Shown here: one piece after another, positions 36,240 through 47,764 of the stretch
Position numbering within the stretch: position 1 is the first letter of the stretch
How the letters are laid out: each line of letters starts with the position of its first letter
From: Sipunculus nudus
Taxonomy: Eukaryota; Annelida; Sipuncula; Golfingiida; Sipunculidae
Length of the DNA: 64,000 nt
Assembly (NCBI GenBank): GCA_026874595.1
Contig: CM049311.1
Coordinates: 37,498,676-37,562,675, forward strand
Direction: 5' to 3'
Translations under genes and position numbers: made by a program
Notes under the pieces: generated by a model
Database searches by the model: none
The model's input: only the letters and a program-made list of their open reading frames with translations
What the model was told of the DNA's origin: nothing

Positions 36240-36690
36240 TAATGGGGCCGTCCCACTTAGGCGACTCTACAGGCGACTACAGGCGACCAGGCTGTCGCCT
36301 CGTGATCGCCGAAAACCAGGCGACAAGATTTCCGCTATAACAATAGTCTACGACAATCACAAATGATTCGCGACTGTCTGACGATAAGCTACGACAACCG
36401 GCGACACAGTCGCCGCGACAAAGTACAATCACCTACGACAACCTACGACCACACTCTCGACAACCTACGACACTAGAATTCTTGCTTCGTCCACCCGTGA
36501 CAAGCTTCGATGATTCTCTACATGTGTTATGTGAGATGTCGGACACAAGAATGGGCCTTGTTTCAGGTAACAACAGCCAGCGACAACACACGACAACCCA
36601 CGTCACCTGGCTACAGCCTACGACAGGACCTAAGACAACCCGCGTCAGCTGGTGACGGCCTACGACAGCACCTATGTTCAGCCGTCTGTT
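36240..36690. repeat. CGACAAC/GGCGACTACAGG-rich repeat
   Basis: Many short copies of CTACGACAACC and GGCGACTACAGGCGAC. It may be a degenerate MITE or simple-repeat-derived element. No open frame of interest. Confidence 0.6.
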
Positions 36691-37510
36691 AACAGGGCAC
36701 AAATCGTAATCGTAAAATCTAGAAACTTCTAACTGTATATCCTGGGAAGTCCTTGGCAAATCTCCTTGGAAACCTATAATTGGGACATGTTGACCTATAT
36801 TTTGTGACCTGCGGGCCGAAATCATGATTCTGAGCTACCAGACAGTCAGAAGAGGCACAAGTTGTTTTCAATAGGCCTAGAATCCTCTAACGTAACAATT
36901 GGGAAGGTCTTAGGCAAGTATCTTTGGAAACCTAACATTAGGTCACTGTGACCTATATTCTGCGACTTAGGGACCGAAAACATGATTTTGAGCACCCAGA
37001 CAGTCAGATATGACACAAATTGTATCCATTAAGCCTTGAATCTTCTGACGTAATATTCTGTGACAGCCTGGGTAAATGTACTTGAAAACCTGAAATAAGG
37101 TCATAGCGACCTATATTCTGTGACCTATAGGAAAGGTGTCATATGAGCAACCACACAGACGGGGCACAAATTGTGTTCTTTAGGTCTAAAATATTCTAAC
37201 ATAACATCCAGGGTTGTCCTAGGCAACTGTAATTGGAAACATGAAATTAGGTCATGGTGACCTATATTCTGCAAACTATAGGAAAAAGATGTCATGTGAG
37301 CACCATTAATGTCAGACAAAAATTATGTCTGTAATGCCCAGAATCGTCTAACACATTATCCAGGAAGGTACTTGGTCAATCTCTTTGGAAACCTGAAATA
37401 GGATCATAGTAACCGATATTTTGCAACCCTGGCCGTAAACATGATTTTGAGCACCCAGACAGACGGGGCACAAATTGTATCCACCGGGTCCAGAATTTTC
37501 TAACATACGG
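36690..37510 (+). repeat. ~150-bp tandem repeat, about five copies
   Basis: The marker GACCTATATTCTG (with variants) recurs at about 36802, 36950, 37110, 37260 and 37411, spacing 148-160. Units share TTGGAAACCTGAAAT...AGGTCAT...GACCTATATT and GGGCACAAATTGT. Lies in the putative intron between LRRNT copy 2 and the LRR exon. Confidence 0.85.
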
Positions 37511-38254
37511 CCAGGAACTAGTATACATTGCTTGTTTTAATATTGATATATTGATGTCATTTTTTTTATAGACCTTTGGGTTTTATTTCATATAACTTCA
37601 CTTTCGAGGGGATAAAATGATGTGTAAGGATTTTACGGCATAACATACACATCTACATAAAATCTAGAAAATAAATTTCAGTTATTAATGAAAATTGGCG
37701 TTAATAGACGGCTGTAGATGGTATAGTTCATCGTTAAGCTAATAATTACTGCTCATAACAATTAGGATGAGAACCCATGGGTTTCAAATTCCCAGCAATG
37801 CCGTGTCTATACCTTAGCTTACATGACACTTGGATAGGGTACGTTCAATACGGTATGGCCCTCTTGTAGAACAAGTAAATGCTAGTATAACCATGGTTAA
37901 AACCGAAACAGAAAAAATTGGGATAAGGAAAACAAACCGGCATATAAGAATTGGGTTTAACAGCTATCACTTCCATATTAACCAGAATGTGTGAATTGCT
38001 TTTATCTCACAGAATGTTGAACCCGCCATTAGTCGCAGTTTAACTCAAAATTATATTATATATATATATGTTTAAAATATATTTATAAAATAAATTAATA
38101 TTGATTTTCTGACATTAATCCTGAGTTCCCTATTTCAGGGGAACGGGTTCGTGTCAAAATCCCTGTACGACACAAGCGCATAAAACTTCATTTCTTTGAC
38201 GGCGTTATCACTTCAGTCGTGTTATGACGATAACGGGCGTGACGTTTTGTTTTG
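37511..38254. other. Intron-like sequence, no gene recognised
   Basis: AT-rich with a short (TA)n at about 38050. No coding evidence. Confidence 0.5.
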
Positions 38255-38450
38255 TCCCCTATTTGCCTCCGCCAGGAAGGTTTGCATTCATCCTGGTTGG
38301 TGCGTGTATGTTTATGTGATTGTTCACAACATAACTCATGCAATCTTGAAGGGAACTCAAGATTTTTTAGAGAATTTCATTGATTGAATTGATAAGATTT
38401 TGATGTGGATCCGGAACATATCTTGATTCAAAACATCAAGAAATATACCT
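38255..38450 (-). repeat. Dispersed repeat family B, copy 3, minus strand
   Basis: The reverse complement contains TTCCGGATCCACATCAAAAT, GAGTTATGTTGTGAAC and CCTTCCTGGCGGAGGC in the same order as copies at 14340 and 21745. Confidence 0.6.
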
Positions 38451-39117
38451 AGATGTGAATTACTTCTGCATGAATAAACCTGGGAATTTTGGCCAAATGA
38501 GTGGATGCAAACAAATGTTAATATTTGTGTCTGCCGTTACCACGTGTGTGGTTGTGCATGTTTTCAATGTGTTAGATTTGAAAACAAGTTATATTCAACA
38601 GACACTTCAGGAAGATAAAGTATATACCCGCACAATTCAGCTTTCGGATTCCGCCTGGCAAATAGGCGATAAGCTGAACAAAGCATGAATAAAAACATTG
38701 GCGGAAAAACTGAAAAAATGGAATGAACTTTGACAAAATCTTACATAACCAATTAAGTTGTCATTGTTCCTCCTATAATAACCCTTGTCACTGGCCTTGC
38801 ATTAATGACGTCCTGATTAATAAGTTACACACTTCTAACGCGCACACGTCGTGCACTATTCACCGACAATGGACAAAATCGATCATGTGCCTTTAATTTC
38901 TCCAAGTTATATCTGAAATATCACATGCCTATTTATCAAAAATATGCTTTCATATGTGAGCCCTGGCAAATAGTTTACAAGTATTTTGGTAAAGTATGGT
39001 AATAATTTACTTATAAATGAATCCCGTATTTATGGGATTATGAAAAATAGTTTAACTGATTAACCCTGTGAAAAAAATATTCTTTTTATAATTTCATGAG
39101 TGTCTTTACGTATCCAG

Positions 39118-39186
39118 TGACTTGAAAAACAACCGTATAACAAGGCTGAACGGCACGTATGCATCTTACCGCAAGTTAAGAAAAAT
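39118..39186 (+). CDS. Single leucine-rich repeat exon (69 bp)
   Basis: The acceptor TTTACGTATCCAG and donor GTAAGT bound a 69-base exon in phase 2 to phase 2, the classical arrangement of LRR exons (one repeat per exon). It encodes DLKNNRITRLNGTYASYRKL, matching L-x-x-N-x-I-x-x-L ... L. Spliced to the next exon (39493) it would read ...LRKMSLENNTIVCD, a smooth continuation into the LRRCT cap. Too short to find by ORF length; identified from flanking exons and phase. Confidence 0.65.
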
Positions 39187-39492
39187 GTAAGTTTTTTGTC
39201 TTCATTTTTGTATAATTTAATTTCAAGGTAAATAAAAATGCATAATTGTAATTACTCTATAGGATACTTGAAATGATGCAACTTAATAAATTTATGACCC
39301 AAATTAATAAATTCATGTGTTACAGAATCAAATATGAATATGCTACATATCTGTTTCTTGAATATGAAGTTCAAACTGTCGACAAAACGGATATATTATG
39401 ATTAGTATTCCTCAAATGCATTTCCTTAATTTTACTGCACATCCGTATACACTCAGTTTTAAAAATGAATTTGGATTTTATTTGGGTAACAG

Positions 39493-39809
39493 GTCGCTGG
39501 AAAACAATACTATAGTGTGTGATGCCGATGCCTTTGGTCTAATAGACTGGACACGTAACAGTGTGACGCTTACCGGAGTGGACCTCAGCGATACCACCAT
39601 CAGTTATATCGAACAACACACCACAAGTAACCCGGTGGAAAACAACATGCAACACAGTCTACACACACCAATCAGTAATAACCCAGAGATAACTAGCAGC
39701 AGACATATACCAAGCAATCCATTATCCATTACAGAACAAACAGTCACCAGCCCTCCAGCCACTACCAGTCTAGAGACCAATATAAGCCTGCAGGCAACAA
39801 TCAGCCTAG
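39493..39809 (+). CDS. LRRCT-type exon with Ser/Thr-rich tail, copy 2
   Basis: The acceptor GGTAACAG, phase 2 entry and phase 1 exit at GTAAAT give 317 bases, all open. The start SLENNTIVCDADAFGLIDWT is the LRR C-terminal cap; LTGVDLSDTTIS follows, then about 70 residues rich in Thr, Ser, Pro and Asn, a likely O-glycosylated stalk. Paralogue of 34891-35179. The phase 1 exit is what the CUB1 exon at 44298 needs (split codon G|AA), so the stalk may lead into the CUB domains. I see no disabling change in this copy. Confidence 0.6.
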
Positions 39810-39874
39810 GTAAATTACAGTTGACACAAAAGTTATTAGGTTATGATGAGGTAAAATCAATTAAAGTAAAATAA

Positions 39875-41871
39875 CAGGAACAAGTGGTCATTGTTCTTGA
39901 TACTGTGCTAAGTTGAACACACTGTTAATAGCCATAGCAGATAGCCGGATACATATATAGGTCACGCGGACCTTATAGGGACCTCATTAAAAGGTAGTTA
40001 ACCATGAAATGTAAGCTATGACATTTATACTGTCTGACTTGTATACAGAAAAGATGAAAGATATAGTGTATTTACATTCATTAATTTAAATAGCGTTCAT
40101 ACACTACTAAAAATTCTAATGCGCTAAACAAAAAAAGTTTTCATTGGATAAAACGCATATGACCTACTACTCGATACATCACATTAAGACCATTTAAGAT
40201 AAGGACACCGGGTGTCAGGAAGGTATTTTAAACATGATAGCATGAACAATTTAATGACAAAAAATAATAATATTATTAAAATGAAACTAAGACGAATTAA
40301 AAATTAACCTGTTTTATATTTTAAGAGACCCAGAACCATATAGAATAACTAAAATAAAAAAGGGATAAATTTTGCGTTTTTTTTTATCAAAAAGTTGATA
40401 ACTGTCATAGTTCTTAATGTCAGGAAACAGTTGATTCCAGATTCATATGATTAGATTTTTTGGTCCTTTTGATGCTTTTAACTCTGGTGCTAGTCCATGC
40501 ATGCTCTTGAAGACCATCCACAGGATTTTATATACGCTACTTTATTTGAGGAATTGGTATCCAATGCGGGTTGTACGGTGTATCAGATGCACTGTCTACA
40601 CAAGTTTGGCTGCAAAGCTCTGTATTCGCTGGTAGTTCTACAATTATGGCATTGCAAGAATCAAAGTCAGCCAGGAATAATGCCTGCACAAGTGTTTTAA
40701 TAAGATTCTGTGTTCATATATTTTCTCAATAGCAAAATATTTCTCAGATTTAAGTAGCTTCTTTAGTCTTATTTTATTATATGACTTTTGAAAATTAATA
40801 TCTTGGCTGTTAAAATTCTAAGCTATGTTATACATCAAATAAACGTGAGTATCTCAAACCTTAACAGAGGATAACCAGCACTTTAAGAGCTGAATACAAT
40901 GACCGATCAGGATGAATTCTGTTTTGTCGTAATTCATTTTAGTCTGTTTTGTGACATCCAGGATATCACTGACAAAAGACAGTTCTGCTGTTTCTCTAGA
41001 GAGGAAAGTGTTTCTGAGTACCTGTTATTTTTAAACAGTTATGTATTGCATGGTCATCAGCATATCCGCTTGCCTTTGATAAAGTTCTGTTAAGATATTT
41101 TGCTGTGTGCAGGCATAAACTGTAAAGGACTGGTCCCGCTGCATATCCTTGAGGAATTGAAAAGGGTACATCTCATGGTTCTTATGACGACTGATTTTTA
41201 CATGAAACGTCTCGGGCGCATGTAGGATTCACTGCACTCCAAAGTATCTCAACCTACCCCCCCCCCCCCCCCAAAAAAAAAAAAAACCAATTAACTAGTA
41301 AAATCAGGATGTCGTGGTCAAGAGTCAAAAGCAGCACTCAAATCAATAATGATTGTAACTGGCTGCCGTTCCATGTTTAAGAGAAAAGCATTCACATACT
41401 TCAGCATACACTGATCTCTGTGCTATGAAAGAGTCCCTTTTTATGCTTAGATAAAAAAGCCGATGTAGCCGATTGGTCTTTAAATCTTTAAGATATTTCT
41501 ATCATGACTTATTTTCTTTATGAGAGGTAATTCGATTGCATCTTTCCCGTTAATTTAGCAAAAGTAGAACTTGCAAATTCTTCTGAGCAGGGGAACAAAG
41601 ATTGAAGCAACACCTTTATAAGCCTTGTTGCCATAAGGTCATTGAATATAAATGGATATGGTCCAGCGCTGAAGAGTAGAAAGAAAGCATGTGAATAAGT
41701 CCAAGCGCTTTAATTTTCCTGCTCTATCCCAGCCATATAGTATCTTTCTGACCTATCTAGTGAAACATCTAATATACCAACAAGTCGTCAGAGGACAACA
41801 GAGCTTGCCGGTGCGGGGCATTCAGAAAAAAAGAGCATCACCGGGGTGCGTTATATCCCGTCATATTTCTT
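39875..41871. other. Intron-like sequence, no gene recognised
   Basis: AT-rich. Contains a C15/A15 homopolymer junction at about 41259-41286. Frames of about 60 codons show no domain. Confidence 0.5.
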
Positions 41872-42690
41872 GTGACCTCTGACCTCATTAAATATGCATC
41901 AATTTTAGCAGGAATCAATCTTGGTAGAGATATTATATTGGATAATATTTCTGTTGTGTTTCATGCAAATTCATTATATTCCTGCTTATTGATAGCATCG
42001 ACACCATAAAGTAGGTTGGTGACCTCTGACCAGATTTAATATGTATGGATTTTGTCGGGAATCAAATTTAGGCAAGATATTATATTGGTTAATATTTCTG
42101 TTTAGTTTTATCAAAATCCATCTCTTTCCTGCTAAGTTATTGCGCCGACCCCATAAAGTAGCTTGGTGACCTATGATCTTATTAAATATTTGTGGATTTT
42201 GCCTTTTATAAAACTCGACCTAGTTAATCTATGATTAATGTGACAGAACATCAGTATAAGTTTAACAGAAATATCTTCATTAGCAAGGGAGCAGGTAGCC
42301 CAACAAAAACTTCAACCTGACTTTTTCATGAACACAGGTGACCTGTGGCCTTCACCTTTAACCCCCGAATTACACGTGGGATTCCTTAACCGTTACAATA
42401 TGTGTACGAAATATGAAAGCTATATGTAGAGTGGTTGTTGAGTTATCAAGAATTATCCGAAAACTTTAACCTGAGCTGGGTTTGGATCTGTACAAAGTTT
42501 GTTCGTGAATTGCTAATTACTGATCCAGAAATTAAAATATCGGATAAAATTTAATAGCTGTGTATTAAGTTTTATTGATATGTCTTCATGGATTGGAGAC
42601 ATGAGGCTAACAAAAAACTTTGACCGAAATTATTTATGAACAACCGGTGCCTGTAATCTTGAACTTTGACCTTTTGATCCAAATGTCATT
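41872..42690 (+). repeat. Tandem repeats (~147 bp x3, then a diverged ~310-bp pair)
   Basis: TGGTGACCTCTGACC and variants recur at about 41872, 42020 and 42165, with shared ATATTATATTGG and CCATAAAGTAG. The segment 42300-42370 (CTTCAACCTGACTTTTTCATGAAC) recurs in diverged form at 42612-42680. A G-run of about 17 is at 42691-42708. Confidence 0.7.
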
Positions 42691-43750
42691 GGGGGGGGGG
42701 GGGGGGGATATCTAACCCCCAACTCAATACATAGGTGTACGTCATGAAACATTCACCTATTTAATGTTATGACACTTTATATATCTTTGTTCCGTTCCGT
42801 AAATTAGGCCCCTGTCCCGCCTTCCAAGTTCCGATCCGTTTCGTGTTTTAGGCCAGCCCCGGAAGATCCCCCCCCCCTCCCCGGAGGTGTGAGTGAGGCC
42901 TTTTGTTTTGACTTTTGCCGAGCTGATCTCAAGAGGCCGAAGCGAAGTGAATGGGTGTTGTCACGTGTACCTTACATATGCATGCATCTCACACGATCAA
43001 TATTTCTGTTATGCTTTGTGTAGATGGCTACAGCCTTTCATTATATATTTAACTGTAAACGATGTGAGAAAATCTTCAGCTTATTCCAAGCTATACTCTT
43101 GTACCCAAAATGACCGCCTGCTGCCATAATGTATTTCTATAACTGGTTTTCAATTCAATAGCACCCGTCTTCTTATAGGGATCAATCTACAGATTAAATT
43201 TTATGACAAACGTTTGAACAGTTCTTAAGACAATGCATGTAACAGGAGTTCTAAGATCGCTGCCTTATGTATATATTATATATCGAAGGGGTTGAAAAAA
43301 GCACATATCCTTCCATAGAGACCAATCACCATATGAAATATTCAGCAATAGAATGAGTTTTACATCAAATATTAGATAGCTGCCTGACAGCCCAAATATA
43401 TAAAATTTGACAGCACACATAATCATTGTACCAAATGATGTCATCCGAACCAATCACAAATTTAAGAACAATGGCCCAAATGGTTCTTGAGATAATGTGA
43501 GCGAAAGGATATCTAAGATCGCTGTCTGTCAGTTGGAAATTTAATACCACAAATCTCACGTTGGGACCTATCAGCTTATGTAATATCGTAGGAATGATTC
43601 TTGAGATAACGAGAGTTAAAAAGTTAAAAACATCCACGTATATTAAGTGAGACATGTCTGCTTCGCTGAACGGTCGGATTTCCACCCTGTGTACGGATCG
43701 GACGGTCTACCGGAGAGGAAATATATATTCTGTAAATGCACGATAACATT

Positions 43751-44017
43751 TACAAACGAGTCCGCCTTTCGGGAATTCCGGGATGGTGTGACCCAGCAAT
43801 GGGGGACGATTACATATCCAGGGTCCCCTGTTGCAGTAGTCAGTGGGCCTGGTAACCACCAGGATATAAAATAAGAGGAACCGTGTTATACTGTCCTGTG
43901 TTATGCTGTAGTCAGAAACCGAAATGAAATTCTGCAGATGTATGTAAACATTGAGCTGAGCCAGAATTAAAAAATGAAGGAGGTTTGCTTCAACAACAAC
44001 TTTAAAAAAAAAAAAAA
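43751..44017 (+). mobile_element. SINE family A, 5'-truncated copy 2
   Basis: Begins at ACAAACGAGTCCGCCTTTCGGG and matches the body and 3' end of 13887-14339 (GTGACCCAGCAATGGGGG, CACCAGGATA, TTCTGCAGATGTA), ending in a CAACAACAAC/A-rich tail. Lacks the tRNA head. Confidence 0.7.
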
Positions 44018-44297
44018 GGCACGAAAACACATGATCTATACCGCGTGAATTAACGTTTTTAATTTGTTATATTTTCAGTAAATATAGACACACACATGGT
44101 CTCCACTTATAAAATAATGCTACAGACCATGGTCTACACATGGTACTTATAGTTCCTACATGGTCGGTACTATGAACATAGCCGCTCACATCAAATATGA
44201 AATTGGTGTCAGCTTCCCATATGACAAGGAGGAGAGTACGTTTCAGTTAAAAACAAATTTTCCTGGTAAATGTTGCAATAAATTGTCTAATAATCAG

Positions 44298-44428
44298 AAT
44301 GCGGCTCCTTGTCAGAGCCTGTCAAGATCAAGGATCGACAGTCTGGCTGGATATCCTCTTCAGGTTATCCTAGTAACTTCCTTAACCGGCAGACCTGCTC
44401 ATGGCTTATCAGCGGCGACAAAAACAAC
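44298..44428 (+). CDS. CUB domain 1, N-terminal exon
   Basis: Acceptor CTAATAATCAG, donor GTAAGT, 131 bases, phase 1 entry and phase 0 exit. It encodes CGSLSEPVKIKDRQSGWISS, then SGYPSNFLNRQTCSWLISGD. This is the first half of a CUB domain: opening Cys-Gly, the G-x-I-x-S-x-G-Y-P block, and the second Cys before W-L-I. CUB domains are extracellular protein-interaction modules. No lesion in this exon. A SINE sits 17 bases past the donor. Confidence 0.85.
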
Positions 44429-44445
44429 GTAAGTCAGTGCTGTTT

Positions 44446-44706
44446 CACTCACAAACGAGTGCGCCTTTCGGGGGTTCCTCGGTGGTATGACCCAGCAATG
44501 GGGACGATTACGCACCCAGGGCCCGCAGGTGCAGTAGTCACCGGGCCTGGTTGATGCCAGGATATAAAATGAGAGGAAGCGTGTGATACTTCCCTGTCAC
44601 GTAGTCCGAAACCGGAACGGATTTCTGCAGATGTACATATACGTAGTTAAGTTAGCATTAAAAATGGAGGCGGTTACCTCCACCAAAAAATATTAAAAAA
44701 AAATAT
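44446..44706 (+). mobile_element. SINE family A, 5'-truncated copy 3
   Basis: Matches copy 2 at 43751 and the full copy at 13887: GAGTGCGCCTTTCGGGGG, CAGCAATGGGGACGATTAC, GATGCCAGGATATAAAAT, GGTTACCTCCACC. It starts almost at the 5' splice site of the CUB1 N exon and so occupies the beginning of that intron. Confidence 0.75.
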
Positions 44707-46493
44707 CATTTACAGAGCTAAGGTATAGATAACTAAATGATAACCCTTTTATGACATTCGCATAATCACCGATGTAGTATTCGAGACAAATGATTTTGTT
44801 TGGGTAATCAAAAGAATTTAAATACAACCTCTGACAGGAACTTTGCTGTAGAATATAAGGTAGAACTTTATTGAAATAAATTGGTACTTTGTTTCAGTAA
44901 TAGCCGTCAGATGGCGCTATTAAAATGGGGAAAATTTGACAATTTTTATTTATTATCATCAAAAAAGACATACTGTATTTGATAGTCCAGTTGCCGCTTA
45001 TTTATATTCCATAGCTAACCTATGAATTTTCTACTTTCTCCAATGTGTCAAGAGCCATACATGACAAGTGGTTAAACATTCTGTCAAGCCTTAGGTTTTT
45101 TACCTGGTCAAAGATACGAATAAGATAAAATATCAGTAACGATTTAATTTGTATTTTTTACTTGTATTTTTGAATATGCAACTTAGGGCCGCTTTTGATG
45201 AAAACCTTCTTTAACATCTCAAGAACTAATCATTATTATTATTCAAACATATTGTCACACCTGTTTTTTTCAAGGCCAATGATTCAAATAAAGCCGTCTT
45301 AAAACTTATTAAATTTCAATTTAAATTCATCATATAATGGTCACCAATGACAAAAAAAACCTTGTAGGCTTAAATTTCTCAATTTGAAGAAATGGCAATT
45401 GATCAAATATGATATTTTATTTTAGGTTTTCATGGTCAAGATTGTTATAAGCCAGTCGATACAATGTCATATAGTAATCTGCATTATCTAAAGGAATGAC
45501 CTTGATATTTAGTCAGCATTAAGCGTAGGGTTTCCCCGGTTATTAAAACAAAGCCATATCAATATGCCATATCATTTTCGTTTCAAGTAAATAAATGAAG
45601 GCTTTCTTTTAAGAAAAAATGTTTCTGTAATATTTAATTGCCAGCCTTTGAAAATGTTAATGCGTGCAGCAGGGCGTAACCACGGGCCAATACTGCAGAG
45701 AACCGCAATAGTTGGCTCTTATTCCTCAGATTATGACTGTGTTAATTACAGAGCCGTGGATATAAATCCTTGAGTTACATGAATTTTAATAGTTAAAATA
45801 AATTATATGTAATTTAATCATGTTATTCTATGTTAATGGAGAGCACCAACTTTGACCATAAATAAAACAGATATGAAAATTATTTTTTTTTCGTTGAAAT
45901 AGCCCTTCTTTTCATAGATTTTTTTTAATATGCCAAATAATACATCAATATTTTGTCACTATTAAAAACAGTTTTATTTGTAAAATAAGTTGTTTACTCG
46001 CATAATTATACACCTTGAATTTCAATAGCTATAGAGTATCTTCTTATCATATTCGCCGTGTATACAAACATTTATATTGATTCCTCTGCTTTTGTTACAT
46101 TTTCCGGTGTATTGAGACTTTTTTTTGTCTTAAAATAGACAGATACGCATCTTGATATCTTAACCTGTTAGAAGGATATCTTAAACTTTTATCAGCGCAG
46201 CTAACTTCCAGTTATGCTGAGCTATAGCGATCACCCTTTGTCCTTCCATCCAGCTGGACGGCCGTTAGCGCGGTACATATCGTACCCGATAGACCAAGAA
46301 TCTTGTTGCTGAAAATCCAGTTAAGTACTTAAAAATCTTTTTCGAAACCTGTTGTTTAAAGAGTATATGAATACATATGGCATTCACTGTGGTTCGTAAC
46401 GTGAATTTTGCAACACACAGACACATATATACATAAATACATTATGTGTGTGTAATTGAGACACCTACGTTAAACTATTTGTTCGTTTATTAG
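44707..46493. other. CUB1 intron, no gene recognised
   Basis: AT-rich. Contains diverged repeat pieces (GGTCAAAGATACG near 45110, GGTTTTCATGGTCAAG near 45425) resembling the tandem block at 47765-48160, and a GAGCTATAGCGATCACCCTTTG segment at 46215 also present at 58885. Confidence 0.5.
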
Positions 46494-46902
46494 TTTGTAG
46501 CAATATACTTTCAAGATTTCTGCTTGCAAAGTAACCATGGTAACGTCCGTATATATGACGGCAAGACCACCTTACGACGAGAGATTGCCTCATTGAGCGG
46601 ATGTAGTACCCCTGCCGGTTTTAATTCGACTGGTCCATTTGTGAGATTGCCTCATTGAGCGGATGTAGTATCCCTGCCGGTTTTAATTCGACTGGTCCAT
46701 ATGTGAGATTGCCTCATTGAGCGGATGTAGTATCCCTGCCGGTTTTAATTCGACTGGTCCATATGTGAGATTGCCTCATTGAGCGGATGTAGTATCCCTG
46801 CCGGTTTTAATTCGACTGGTCCATATGTGCTGATCACTTTCTCCACGGACAATGTAACAGGACAAACAGGGTTCAATCTGACTTGGCAGATCCATAATCA
46901 AG
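46494..46902 (+). pseudogene. CUB domain 1, C-terminal exon with internal 62-bp expansion
   Basis: The acceptor TTTATTAG, phase 0, opens FVAIYFQDFCLQSN..VRIYDG, and the exon ends LITFSTDN..GFNLTWQIHNQ before donor GTAACC. In between, a 62-base segment of the exon (SLSGCS-P-AGFNSTGP) is present four times in tandem (46581-46828). One copy gives a 223-base exon, identical in length to the paralogous exon at 48236 corrected for its 2-bp insertion. The three extra copies add 186 bases, a multiple of three, but the second copy is read in another frame and meets TGA at once, so translation stops. Fourth Cys and the aromatic CUB core are recognisable. Confidence 0.85.
46581..46828 (+). repeat. 62-bp x 4 tandem repeat inside CUB1 exon
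   Basis: Copies start at 46581, 46643, 46705 and 46767. They are nearly identical (copy 1 differs at ACCCC and CATTTG), so the expansion is recent. The sequence at 48316-48380 is the single-copy counterpart. Confidence 0.97.
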
Positions 46903-47402
46903 GTAACCTGTGCAGATCCTCATGTTATAAAGGAACAGAATTCCTAAGATTAAGTTTTTGTCTCTGCGAATTTCCCAGCTCGGTTGTTAATGTGTTAACA
47001 TAATCTGTGTGTTCTCATCCTCAATTTAATACATTAAAATAATAGCTCAATTATATATTCTGTTATGGGGCCTAAGTAGAGAGAATATATTTCGTAAATG
47101 TACGTTATCATTTTAATTCACGTTTTTTTCACAAAATAATCATAATAATAACAATAATCACAACTTAATTAATTATATATTTAGTGTTTCAGCACGGCTG
47201 GCTTCCACAAATTAATGCGTATAGACCATGACCGTCCCTTTGTAGATGTAGGCTTCTACATGGTCCATACTTTGTACAAAGCCGCTCACGTCAACTATAA
47301 AACTGGCCTCAGCTTCGCAAACGACAAAGAAGAAAGTACGTCGCGGTTAAAAAGTCCGGTTATTTTCCATGTGAATGTTGTAATGAGTTGTGTATTTTTC
47401 AG

Positions 47403-47531
47403 ATTGTGGCTCCTTGTCAGCACGTGTCCAGATCAGGGACCAACAGTCTGGTTGGATATCCTCTACGTTCTATAAAAAAACACCTTAACTGGCAGGAAAG
47501 CTCATGGCTTATCACGGGCGACAAAAACAGC
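47403..47531 (+). pseudogene. CUB domain 2, N-terminal exon, frameshifted
   Basis: The acceptor GTATTTTTCAG, phase 1 entry, begins CGSLSARVQIRDQQSGWISS like CUB1. It is 129 bases against 131 in CUB1: a net loss of two bases in the segment after WISS destroys G-Y-P-S-N and gives TAA. The later part (WQESSWLITGDKNS in the shifted frame) has Ser for the conserved Cys. The donor is GCAAGT instead of GTAAGT; GC donors can work but this is a further weakening. An intron segment at 47255-47350 is a paralogue of 44160-44260, so intron and exon were duplicated together. Confidence 0.8.
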
Positions 47532-47764
47532 GCAAGTCAAAAGCTTTATGTATATTTCCGTTTCAGATCTAAGTTATGAATAACTGGTCATAGACCTTTT
47601 CTACGAAAGCGTAATAAACGTATGTAGTGTGTCGGTTCCTATGAACTAATTTCTTGGGTTGGTAAAATTTAGATAGACCTCAGGCATCAACTTCCCGGTA
47701 GAAGATTAGGAAAAACTTTGAAATAAGCTTTGGGTCAATTGGGTCAATTGTGAAATATCCAAAT

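Noticed and set aside
44309-44554. 81-codon frame extending past the CUB exon
   Set aside because: The part after 44428 is intron and SINE; only the first part is CUB coding sequence.
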